From Clostridium sp. (lineage in GTDB: Bacteria; Bacillota; Clostridia; Lachnospirales; Lachnospiraceae), in the NCBI GenBank assembly GCA_023664385.1, contig JAMPFU010000029.1, positions 1 through 40,556 of the forward strand: a DNA stretch of 40,556 bases. Direction: 5' to 3'. The notes below the pieces were generated by a model. The model was not told where the DNA came from. It made no database searches and saw only the letters and a program-made list of their open reading frames with translations. The position numbers and the translations under genes are program-made. Numbering within the stretch: position 1 is the stretch's first letter; every line of letters starts with the position of its first letter. Positions 15,867 through 23,526 of the stretch are shown here, piece after piece.

Positions 15867-16508
15867 ATGTTTAGAAGATTAAGAAAGCAAACATATATGA
15901 CACTTTTGGGAATTACGATGCTTGGCGGAGTATTATCGGCAGGAAAAGAAGCAAGGGCAGAGGAAAATTTACAAGCTGATAGTACGCTGAATGAAGTGAC
16001 GGTAGAGGTGACTGGCATCACGTATAACATATCAGGAGAGGGACCTTATGCAGTTGGCTGTGCATTTGAGGTGCGTGGCGAGGAGTTGGATTTGTCGGGC
16101 TTTTCCACCATATCATCGGAGGAGGCATACGAGAGAATGACTGCCATGGAGGCTAGCTACCCTACAGGTACTTCATGGACAAATGGTAATTCATATGCGT
16201 GGAGCTGTGGATGGTCAGCGGCAGGGTGTATGGGCTTTGCACATATGATAAGTGACGCTGCATTTGGCAACGCTTCCTTTCGGACAATTGAAAATGACGG
16301 CAGCGGAAACATGTATGATAAAATTAAGGTTGGGGACATTGTAAGAACGGATTACAACAGCCATTCCGTAATCGTCCTTGAAAAAAACAGTGACTACATA
16401 GTTGTTGCCGAGGGAAATTGGGGCGGTCAGGTTTTATGGGGAAGAACCATATCAAAGGATAAGATAAACAGTGATTGCGCTTATATTGAGACGAGGTATG
16501 GGGAGTAA
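15867..16508 (+). CDS. Secreted papain-fold (NlpC/P60- or CHAP-like) cysteine hydrolase
   Basis: Encodes 213 residues from the ATG at 15867, chosen because GATGAGGAG sits 7 bases before it; an in-frame ATG at 15852 lies in that site. It has an N-terminal signal peptide (basic start, hydrophobic LLGITMLGGVLSAG, likely cut after ARA near residue 31). Residues 82-213 form a compact domain with a plausible Cys-His-Asn triad: Cys121 in SAAGCMGFAHMISDAAFGN, His166 in NSHSVIVLE and Asn184 in VVAEGNWGGQV. This order is that of papain-like peptidoglycan peptidases and amidases. It lacks the C-terminal module found on its paralogue next door. Substrate unknown; cell-wall peptide cleavage is the best guess. 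Confidence 0.7.
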   Translation: MFRRLRKQTYMTLLGITMLGGVLSAGKEARAEENLQADSTLNEVTVEVTGITYNISGEGPYAVGCAFEVRGEELDLSGFSTISSEEAYERMTAMEASYPTGTSWTNGNSYAWSCGWSAAGCMGFAHMISDAAFGNASFRTIENDGSGNMYDKIKVGDIVRTDYNSHSVIVLEKNSDYIVVAEGNWGGQVLWGRTISKDKINSDCAYIETRYGE

Positions 16509-16552
16509 GCAGGACATATATTTATGGGCTCCGAATGACAGAATGTTACATA

Positions 16553-16581
16553 TTGCATTATAAATAAAATTATGTTAAATT
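16553..16581 (+). promoter_or_regulatory. Probable promoter of the surface-glycan operon
   Basis: TTGCAT (16553-16558), 17 bases, TAAATT (16576-16581). The -35 box is the same as that upstream of the paralogue at 15867. No strong terminator is seen between this point and 27591, so it may drive the whole glycan block. Confidence 0.55.
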
Positions 16582-16648
16582 ACTACATGGAAACAGTTTA
16601 TGTGATAAATATAAATCCGATTTACAAATGCAAAAAAGGAGAAGTGCC

Positions 16649-18163
16649 ATGCGAAAAAAGTTATTTGCAACTATAATAACTTGTGTTTTTTTATTTAGTT
16701 CATTAGGTGACGGTTCTGTCAGTGCAATGGAACTGATGACGGACACGGATGCTACAATAGATCTGATGACAGAGACTGATGCGGCTGCAATTGATGATGA
16801 TTTTACGGGCGAAACAGACGGTTGCGTTGAAAGTGATATAGATGAGGTATTGGAAGACGAACTTAATGTTTATGCAAGTTATTCTACAATATCATCAGAT
16901 GAGGCATACGACAGAATGATTGCCATAATGCCACAATATCCTACAGGAATGACTTGGACGAATGCTAATTCCTATAAGTGGAATTGCGGATGGTCAGCGG
17001 CAGGCTGCATGGGATTTGCGCACTTGGTAAGTGATGCGGCTTTTGGAAATGCAGGATTTCGCACATTATATAAAAGTGATATTAGTGGTGATTGGTTTGA
17101 CGCTATAAGGGTTGGTGATGTTCTTAGGGTGCCATATGATGAACATTCGGTTACTGTGCTGCAGATATATGATGATTATGTAGTTGTTGCAGAGGGAAAT
17201 GCCAGCGGAAAGGTTAGATGGGGCAGGACAATCTCAAAGGATACTATTAATAGTGAATGTTCATATATTGAAACGAGATATGCGGCAGATGCCCAAACAA
17301 TAACGATTAGCCCAGAGACGGGATACCGTCCGTGGATGGCGGATGTTGGACCAAGGTGTTTTGACATGGAAATTGGTGATACGTACAAATTTTCAGCAAC
17401 GATAACACCGAAAAATAGTAATGCAACTATTCAGTGGACATCCAGTAATCCGGATGTGGCAGAGGTTTCCCAAGACGGAACGATAACTGGAAAGTATGTA
17501 GGAAAAACAGTCATAACAGCGACATACATAGAAGCAGGTGTGTCTTCTTCTTATGAGGTTAATGTTATGCTGCCATACTCTGTTCCAACTGGAATTTTTC
17601 TTCTGAAAAATGATCATACGGGATATATAGCAGGCATTACCACCACGAATGTATCACCAAAATTTGAAGTGGAATACAGTTGGTATGCCAAGAGGGAATA
17701 TGAGGAAAATGAGGAGTGTATATCTGATTGGACGTACGATAATGAATGGCTGAATTGGACGCCTGAGAAATATGGAAATTATACCTTGATTGGAAAAACG
17801 AGGGTAGATGGTGACGATGAAACCATAGAGGAAGTAAGAACAGATATAAGCTACAGCCCTTACATTAAAGGAAAATGTCAGATGCCTTATACGGGAGAGG
17901 GTGGAGGATACCTTATTGGCTTTGAAACGTATGATAATCCTGGTCAAAAATACAGATACGAGGTTTTAATTCTTGATTGTACATTGCTGGCGGAGGGAAA
18001 GGATGCATGGATATATACGACTACACAATGCGGTGTGGAAGAAGGAAATGCATTTTGGACAATATGGCAGCCTAAGTATGGCTACTATTGGACACTTTTC
18101 AGATTGTTTGATGAAGACGGCAATTTAATAGATGAGCAATGCTATGGTTTTCAAAACATATAA
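16649..18163 (+). CDS. Secreted papain-fold hydrolase with Ig-like domain and shared C-terminal module
   Basis: Encodes 504 residues; the ATG at 16649 follows AAAAAAGGAG. Order: signal peptide (1-26, VSA-ME); an acidic Thr/Asp/Glu segment (MTDTDAT, MTETDAA; 27-75); a papain-fold domain (about 78-212) with Cys120, His166 and Asn184, close to the protein at 15867; a bacterial Ig-like Big_2 domain (about 216-306, WTSSNPDVAEVSQDGTITGK); and the shared C-terminal module (about 310-504). The module reads NEWLNWTPEKYGNYTLIGK in its first half and KGKCQMPYTGEGGGYLIG, LDCTLLAEGKDAWIYTT and WQPKYGYYWTLFRLFD in its second, ending in CYGFQNI. The wzm gene starts 22 bases later, so it is probably co-transcribed with the glycan exporter. 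Confidence 0.8.
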   Translation: MRKKLFATIITCVFLFSSLGDGSVSAMELMTDTDATIDLMTETDAAAIDDDFTGETDGCVESDIDEVLEDELNVYASYSTISSDEAYDRMIAIMPQYPTGMTWTNANSYKWNCGWSAAGCMGFAHLVSDAAFGNAGFRTLYKSDISGDWFDAIRVGDVLRVPYDEHSVTVLQIYDDYVVVAEGNASGKVRWGRTISKDTINSECSYIETRYAADAQTITISPETGYRPWMADVGPRCFDMEIGDTYKFSATITPKNSNATIQWTSSNPDVAEVSQDGTITGKYVGKTVITATYIEAGVSSSYEVNVMLPYSVPTGIFLLKNDHTGYIAGITTTNVSPKFEVEYSWYAKREYEENEECISDWTYDNEWLNWTPEKYGNYTLIGKTRVDGDDETIEEVRTDISYSPYIKGKCQMPYTGEGGGYLIGFETYDNPGQKYRYEVLILDCTLLAEGKDAWIYTTTQCGVEEGNAFWTIWQPKYGYYWTLFRLFDEDGNLIDEQCYGFQNI

Positions 18164-18185
18164 GTAGAAAGTGAGTATTTTTTAA

Positions 18186-19013
18186 ATGAGCAAGAAAAAA
18201 ACTCTGCTTAATATGGAGGTTATAAAGGATACAGGTAAAAATCTGATTTATGATAGAAAACTGATACTGAATTTGGCTAAAAATGATTTTAAAACAAAAT
18301 ATGCAGGGTCATATTTTGGGATATTTTGGGCATTTGTGCAGCCGATTATATTGATGCTTGTATACTGGTTTGCACTTGACATCGGACTAAGATCCGGGGA
18401 TATGCTTGATTATCCGTTTGTGCTGTGGTTGATGTGTGGACTTGTACCTTGGTTTTTCTTTGCAGACGCATTTGGTTCAGGAGCCAATGCTCTTACAGAA
18501 TATAGCTATCTCGTAAAAAAAGTTGTATTTAAAATTGATATTCTGCCAATAGTAAAGGTAACATCTTCAATATTTGTGCATTTGATATTTGTCGTGCTTA
18601 CTATAATACTGCATGCGTTCTATGGCTTCTATCCTGATTTATATACATTTCAGGTGCTATATTATATTATATGCATGTTTGCGCTTTTAATTGCACTTGC
18701 ATATATTACAAGCTCCATTATAATCTTCTTTAAGGATTTGAATCAGGTCATATCTATCATATTGCAGGTTGGAATATGGGCTACGCCTATTATGTGGAAT
18801 GCGGTAAATATATCTCCTAAATTAAATACTGTGATGAAGATTAATCCGATATATTACATTGTAAATGGATTTAGAGACACTTTTTTAGACAAAATTTGGT
18901 TTTGGGAAAGACCGAGGTGGACGATCGGCTATTGGATTGGAGTTTTTATTTTGTATGTAGTGGGAAGAAATATATTTAAAAGATTACAGGTTCATTTTGC
19001 AGATGTTTTATAA
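18186..19013 (+). CDS. wzm: ABC-2 type polysaccharide exporter permease
   Basis: A 275-residue integral membrane protein with six hydrophobic segments, including WAFVQPIILMLVYWFALDIG, WLMCGLVPWFFFADAF, FVVLTIILHAFYGF and ILQVGIWATPIMW. The N-terminal cytoplasmic stretch LAKNDFKTKYAGSYFGIFWA is the typical start of Wzm/TagG permeases, which move completed undecaprenyl-linked O-antigen-like glycans or teichoic acids across the membrane. Its ATPase partner is encoded two genes downstream (19889). The start ATG has a weak AAAGTGAG site. Confidence 0.92.
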   Translation: MSKKKTLLNMEVIKDTGKNLIYDRKLILNLAKNDFKTKYAGSYFGIFWAFVQPIILMLVYWFALDIGLRSGDMLDYPFVLWLMCGLVPWFFFADAFGSGANALTEYSYLVKKVVFKIDILPIVKVTSSIFVHLIFVVLTIILHAFYGFYPDLYTFQVLYYIICMFALLIALAYITSSIIIFFKDLNQVISIILQVGIWATPIMWNAVNISPKLNTVMKINPIYYIVNGFRDTFLDKIWFWERPRWTIGYWIGVFILYVVGRNIFKRLQVHFADVL

Positions 19014-19033
19014 ATAATGAAAGGAAATTGATA

Positions 19034-19864
19034 ATGAATATTTTAGTGACTGGAGCAAATGGATATATTGGAAGACATGTTGTGGAAACTTTATTGGATA
19101 TGGGACATCAGGTTAGTGTATCAGATATATGTTATGACGATGTGGACAAAAGGGCGATAAAATATGATGTTGAGCTTTTTGGAGGAGATGTGGACATATA
19201 TCAAAAGTTTGGCTGTCCGGATGTGTGCATACATTTGGCATGGAGAAACGGATTTGTCCACAATGATTTAAGTCACATAAATGATTTGCCCAAGCACTAT
19301 GAATTTATAAAAAATATGATAGATGGCGGATTACAGCATATCGTAGTTATGAGCACAATGCATGAGGTCGGATATTGGGAAGGCGCCATTGATGAAAATA
19401 CGCCATGTAATCCAAGCTCTCTTTATGCTGTGGCTAAAAATACCTTGAGGCAGCTTACATTTCTTCTTGCCAAAGAAAAGGATATATGCTGTCAGTGGAT
19501 AAGGGGATATTATATTATAGGCGATGATCTGAAAAATAATTCAATTTTCTCTAAGCTTGTTCTTGCGGAAAAAGATGGGAAAAAAGAATTTCCGTTTACA
19601 ACAGGCAAAAATAAATATGATTTTATAAGCGTAAATGAGCTTGCACAGCAGATTGCCGCAGTATCTTTGCAAACTGAGATTGATGGGATTATAAATTGCT
19701 GTTCGGGCGTACCTATATCGCTTGCCGATAAAGTTGAAGGATTTATAAAGGATAATAATTTTAACATAAAGTTAAAATATGGTGTGTTTCCTGATAGGGC
19801 ATATGATTCGCCTGCTGTATGGGGAGATGCAGAAAAGATAAAAAAAATCATGTTACAGAAATGA
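19034..19864 (+). CDS. NAD-dependent epimerase/dehydratase (extended SDR)
   Basis: Encodes 276 residues from the ATG at 19034 (AAAGGA upstream; an in-frame TTG at 19028 is less likely). The N-terminal dinucleotide-binding motif is MNILVTGANGYIGRHV. The catalytic pair is Tyr and Lys in SSLYAVAKNTLRQ, after VVMSTMHEVGYWEG. This is the architecture of nucleotide-sugar epimerases, dehydratases and 4-reductases such as those making deoxysugars, so it probably makes or finishes a sugar nucleotide for the exported glycan. The exact reaction cannot be read from the sequence. It sits between the two ABC exporter genes. Confidence 0.85.
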   Translation: MNILVTGANGYIGRHVVETLLDMGHQVSVSDICYDDVDKRAIKYDVELFGGDVDIYQKFGCPDVCIHLAWRNGFVHNDLSHINDLPKHYEFIKNMIDGGLQHIVVMSTMHEVGYWEGAIDENTPCNPSSLYAVAKNTLRQLTFLLAKEKDICCQWIRGYYIIGDDLKNNSIFSKLVLAEKDGKKEFPFTTGKNKYDFISVNELAQQIAAVSLQTEIDGIINCCSGVPISLADKVEGFIKDNNFNIKLKYGVFPDRAYDSPAVWGDAEKIKKIMLQK

Positions 19865-19888
19865 ACCGTGAAAACTGGGGGATAAAAC

Positions 19889-21169
19889 ATGAGTGATATA
19901 GCTATAAGTGTTGACAAAGTAAGTAAGCTATACAAGCTATACGACAAGCCTTCCGACAGATTAAAGGAGACGTTGGGATTCACAAAAGAAAAAAAATACA
20001 GAGAGCATTTTGCACTTTCTGATGTAAGCTTTCATGTTAAGAAAGGTCAAACAGTAGGAATAATAGGTACGAACGGGTCGGGGAAATCGACTGTTTTGAA
20101 AATTATTACCGGAGTACTCAATCCGACATCAGGGAAAGTGGATATATCAGGAAGAATATCTGCTTTGTTAGAACTGGGAGCAGGATTCAATATGGAGTAT
20201 ACCGGAATAGAAAACATATATCTTAACGGTACAATGATGGGCTATTCAAAAGAAGAAGTGGATGAAAAGCTACAGACAATTTTGGATTTTGCTGATATAG
20301 GTGATTTTGTAAAGCAACCGGTAAAAACATATTCAAGTGGTATGTTTGTTCGGCTTGCTTTTGCTGTGGCAATTAACATTGATCCTGAGATTCTTATAGT
20401 TGATGAAGCACTGTCCGTGGGAGATGTATTTTTTCAGGCGAAATGCTATCATAAGTTTACCGAATTCAAAAATGCGGGGAAAACCATATTGTTTGTAAGT
20501 CATGACCTTGGAAGCATTGCAAAATATTGTGACAAGGTCATATTACTTAACAAGGGAATAAAGATGGCTGAGGGTGATCCTAAAGAGGTAATAGATTTGT
20601 ATAAGCAGGTACTGGTTAGCAATGCTGAAAACCGGGACTTGGATGAAACAGGCACTGCAATCAACGAAGAACAGCAGCTGACTGAGGATGGAGCGGTATG
20701 GAAGGAAAGTCTGATGCAAAATCCGAATGCACTTGAGTATGGGAACAAATATGCACAAATTATTGATTTTGCAATTATAGATGATAAGGGGAGAATAACA
20801 AACAACATTCAAAAAAATACAGAATTTAAAATAAGAATGAAGGTTAAATTTAATCGCGATATTGAAGAACCCATTTTTGCATTTACAATAAAAGATTTGC
20901 AGGGAACAGACGTTACAGGCACCAATACAATGTATGAGCTTTTGAATTTCGGCTTGGTTAAACGTGACGAGGTAAAGGTCATAGAGTTTTCACAAAACAT
21001 GAATTTGCAGGGAAAAAATTACCTTTTATCTTTTGGATGCGTGGGCTATGAAAATAATGATTTTGTCGTATATAACAGACTGTATGATGTGTGTAATATT
21101 AATGTCATTTCTGATAAAAATACTGTGGGTTTTTATGATATGAATTCATCGGTAAAGGTTCTTTGTTAA
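19889..21169 (+). CDS. wzt: ABC exporter ATPase with C-terminal glycan-recognition-type extension
   Basis: Encodes 426 residues. The ATPase part (1-245) has GIIGTNGSGKST (Walker A, 57-68), YSSGM (signature, 148-152), ILIVDEA (Walker B, 168-174) and the H-loop His205 in FVSHDLGSIAKYCD, all of the Wzt/TagH subclass. A ~150-residue beta-rich extension (about 275-426; FAFTIKDLQGTDVTGTNTMY, GKNYLLSFGCVGYEN) matches the Wzt C-terminal domain, which in O-antigen systems binds the capped end of the glycan before export. The methyltransferase next door could make that cap. With wzm at 18186 it forms the exporter. Confidence 0.93.
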   Translation: MSDIAISVDKVSKLYKLYDKPSDRLKETLGFTKEKKYREHFALSDVSFHVKKGQTVGIIGTNGSGKSTVLKIITGVLNPTSGKVDISGRISALLELGAGFNMEYTGIENIYLNGTMMGYSKEEVDEKLQTILDFADIGDFVKQPVKTYSSGMFVRLAFAVAINIDPEILIVDEALSVGDVFFQAKCYHKFTEFKNAGKTILFVSHDLGSIAKYCDKVILLNKGIKMAEGDPKEVIDLYKQVLVSNAENRDLDETGTAINEEQQLTEDGAVWKESLMQNPNALEYGNKYAQIIDFAIIDDKGRITNNIQKNTEFKIRMKVKFNRDIEEPIFAFTIKDLQGTDVTGTNTMYELLNFGLVKRDEVKVIEFSQNMNLQGKNYLLSFGCVGYENNDFVVYNRLYDVCNINVISDKNTVGFYDMNSSVKVLC

Positions 21170-21187
21170 TATGTGGAGGAATTTGGT

Positions 21188-22111
21188 TTGAAAAACAATA
21201 CTGAATATGTAGGCAAAGTGATGCTTGATTATGGGTTCTACGGAGGAACAGACCTATATGTTGATGGCTCTGAAGAGGAGCTTTTAGATATAGTAAAACA
21301 GTATGACAATAATGAATATAATAGGGTTATTGCTGAGAAAAAAAAGTGGCCCATATTATATCATTTATCAAATTTGCGGGGGAATATAGTTGACTGTATT
21401 CCTTTTACGAAAAATGATAAAGTTTTGGAAATTGGTGCAGGCTGTGGTGCGATTACGGGTACTATTGCAAAAAAGGCAGGAAAAGTTGACTGTATCGAGT
21501 TATCGAGGATAAGAAGCCTTATAAATGCAGAAAGAAATAAGCACATGGACAATATTGTCATAACAGTGGGGAATTTTCAGGACATTGAAAGAAAAATTAC
21601 GGAAAAATATGATTATATAACATTGATAGGTGTGTTGGAATACGCAGGTAAATATATAGCTTCAGACAATCCGTATGAAGATTTCATACTAATGCTTAAA
21701 AATCATCTCAATGAGAATGGTAAAATCGTTTTAGCCATTGAGAATAAATATGGACTTAAATATTGGGCAGGCTGCCGGGAAGATCATTTGGGTACTTTTT
21801 TTTCAGGGATAGAAGGATATGTTGATATTGATGATGTAAGGACATTTTCTAAAAACGAACTGCAAAAAATCTTTATTGACTGTGGGTTCAATGACGTTAT
21901 GTTTTATTATCCTTATCCTGATTATAAATTTCCGGTAACAATATATTCTGACAGTTATCTGCCTAAAATAGGAGGCTTATCAAATAATATGAATAATTTT
22001 GACAGTGACAGAATGATGCTGTTTGATGAGATGAAAGTATATGATAACCTGATTGCTGACGGAATGTTTGATTTTTTTTCAAATTCCTTTATGGTAATCG
22101 CAGGTCCTTAG
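21188..22111 (+). CDS. SAM-dependent methyltransferase
   Basis: Encodes 307 residues from a TTG at 21188, placed 7 bases after GGAGGA (21175-21180); the GTG at 21173 overlaps that site. Class I methyltransferase motifs are visible: VLEIGAGCGAITGTIAKKAG (SAM-binding loop), KVDCIELSRIR (acidic residue binding the ribose) and YDYITLIGVLEYAG. In Wzm/Wzt systems such enzymes often cap the non-reducing end of the glycan, which both stops growth and marks it for export. The acceptor here is unknown; capping is inferred from the neighbouring Wzt with a C-terminal extension. Confidence 0.8.
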   Translation: MKNNTEYVGKVMLDYGFYGGTDLYVDGSEEELLDIVKQYDNNEYNRVIAEKKKWPILYHLSNLRGNIVDCIPFTKNDKVLEIGAGCGAITGTIAKKAGKVDCIELSRIRSLINAERNKHMDNIVITVGNFQDIERKITEKYDYITLIGVLEYAGKYIASDNPYEDFILMLKNHLNENGKIVLAIENKYGLKYWAGCREDHLGTFFSGIEGYVDIDDVRTFSKNELQKIFIDCGFNDVMFYYPYPDYKFPVTIYSDSYLPKIGGLSNNMNNFDSDRMMLFDEMKVYDNLIADGMFDFFSNSFMVIAGP

Positions 22112-22147
22112 CATAAGATGCCGTGACATCCGAATAAGAGGTGCAAT

Positions 22148-23524
22148 ATGCAAAAAATTATTTTTACAAAATATTCTAATGACAGAAACCCTGATTATAA
22201 TATAAAAACGAGCATAATGGAAGATGGGAAAGGAAACAGATATGTTTATAAGACTGGTGTCTCCGATGGTGGAAAAAAGCATATCAGGAACATGTATGAA
22301 AATTCACGTAAGCTTCAGGAAGTGTTTTCTGACTCAATATTTGAAATAAATAAAAGCGAAATGAAGGATGACAACCTTTTGCTGGAGTATGTGTATGGTG
22401 AAACGCTGGAAGAAACATTAGATAGATATCTTGCGTCAAAGAATTACGACGCATTTACTGCTCTGATAAAAAAATATGCATATGAGATGAGAAAAAATGC
22501 TGTGAACAAATTTGTTCCATGTGAGGAATATTACAAGGTGTTTGGTAAGACTGCGGTTGATACGGCAAATTGTGGGGCAATGCTGCCTTGCGATATTGAT
22601 CTGATTTTTCCTAATATTATTGATGCTGACGGAAAATGGACGATTCTTGATTACGAATGGGTATTTAACTTCACCATTCCCGTTGATTTTGTGTTGTTCA
22701 GGGCAATTTATTATTATGATTTTCCGTGTAGGGCAAAATTGCTGGATGGTATTAATCTTTGGAAATTGTTGGAAATTGATGAGAAACTATATGATGTTTA
22801 TAAAGCTATGGATGATGAATTCCAAAAATATGTTTTTAATGGAAATATACCCTTGTGGGAGCTTTATAGTAAATTCGGCAAGAAAGTCCATTTTAGAGGG
22901 GGACTGCCGATGGAAAATGTGAAATATAAAATAGAATGTATTAGATTTTATGAGGACCATTATGTATCAGAATATATTGATATATTTCCTGATGAGAACG
23001 GAAAGGTAGCGGTTTATATAGATGTGGATAAAAATATCCAAACGCTTGCAGTAGATCCTGCAAGCTGCAGTTGCATTGTACATGTTGATAAGGCCTTGGG
23101 GATTGCAGATGATGAATATGAAATATTATATGGCAATAACGGAGAATCGACAGACAATAAAACAATATACTTTAACCATGACGATCCGAGGTTTTTGTTT
23201 GATGATTTTCATTCAAACATAAAACAGATATATTTTGAATTTCATATAAATTATATTGATAATGAAAGTAGCGACCATATATGTAAAATGATTGATGATT
23301 TTAATGCTATAAGATACAGTAATTTAACGAAAGATTCATTGATTGCGGAACAGTCAGAAAATATGAAAATACTTCGACAGGAACTTGCGGAGCAGTCACA
23401 AAAAATTGTAGAACAGTCAGAAAACGTGAAGGCACTCCAACAGGAACTTGAAAATATAAAAAATTCAACAAGTTGGAAAATAACTGAACCTATGAGGAAT
23501 ATAACAAAAAAAATAAGGAGATAG
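22148..23524 (+). CDS. Kinase-fold-like glycan cluster protein with C-terminal coiled coil
   Basis: Encodes 458 residues, no signal peptide. The N-terminal half resembles the kinase-like domains seen in large methyltransferase/glycosyltransferase proteins of surface-glycan clusters: a beta-rich start with KGNRYVYKTGVSDGGKKHI (a possible phosphate-binding lysine), then DIDLIFPNII and TILDYEWVFNFTIPVDFVLF, which look like divergent catalytic-loop and DFG-type motifs. A beta-rich middle part follows. The end is a coiled coil (about 400-440, repeats of EQSEN and LQQEL) with SWKITEPMRNITKKIRR, a tail common on glycosyltransferases. The function is unknown; a scaffold or chain-length partner is possible. 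The next gene starts 2 bases after the stop. Confidence 0.6.
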   Translation: MQKIIFTKYSNDRNPDYNIKTSIMEDGKGNRYVYKTGVSDGGKKHIRNMYENSRKLQEVFSDSIFEINKSEMKDDNLLLEYVYGETLEETLDRYLASKNYDAFTALIKKYAYEMRKNAVNKFVPCEEYYKVFGKTAVDTANCGAMLPCDIDLIFPNIIDADGKWTILDYEWVFNFTIPVDFVLFRAIYYYDFPCRAKLLDGINLWKLLEIDEKLYDVYKAMDDEFQKYVFNGNIPLWELYSKFGKKVHFRGGLPMENVKYKIECIRFYEDHYVSEYIDIFPDENGKVAVYIDVDKNIQTLAVDPASCSCIVHVDKALGIADDEYEILYGNNGESTDNKTIYFNHDDPRFLFDDFHSNIKQIYFEFHINYIDNESSDHICKMIDDFNAIRYSNLTKDSLIAEQSENMKILRQELAEQSQKIVEQSENVKALQQELENIKNSTSWKITEPMRNITKKIRR

Positions 23525-23526
23525 TT

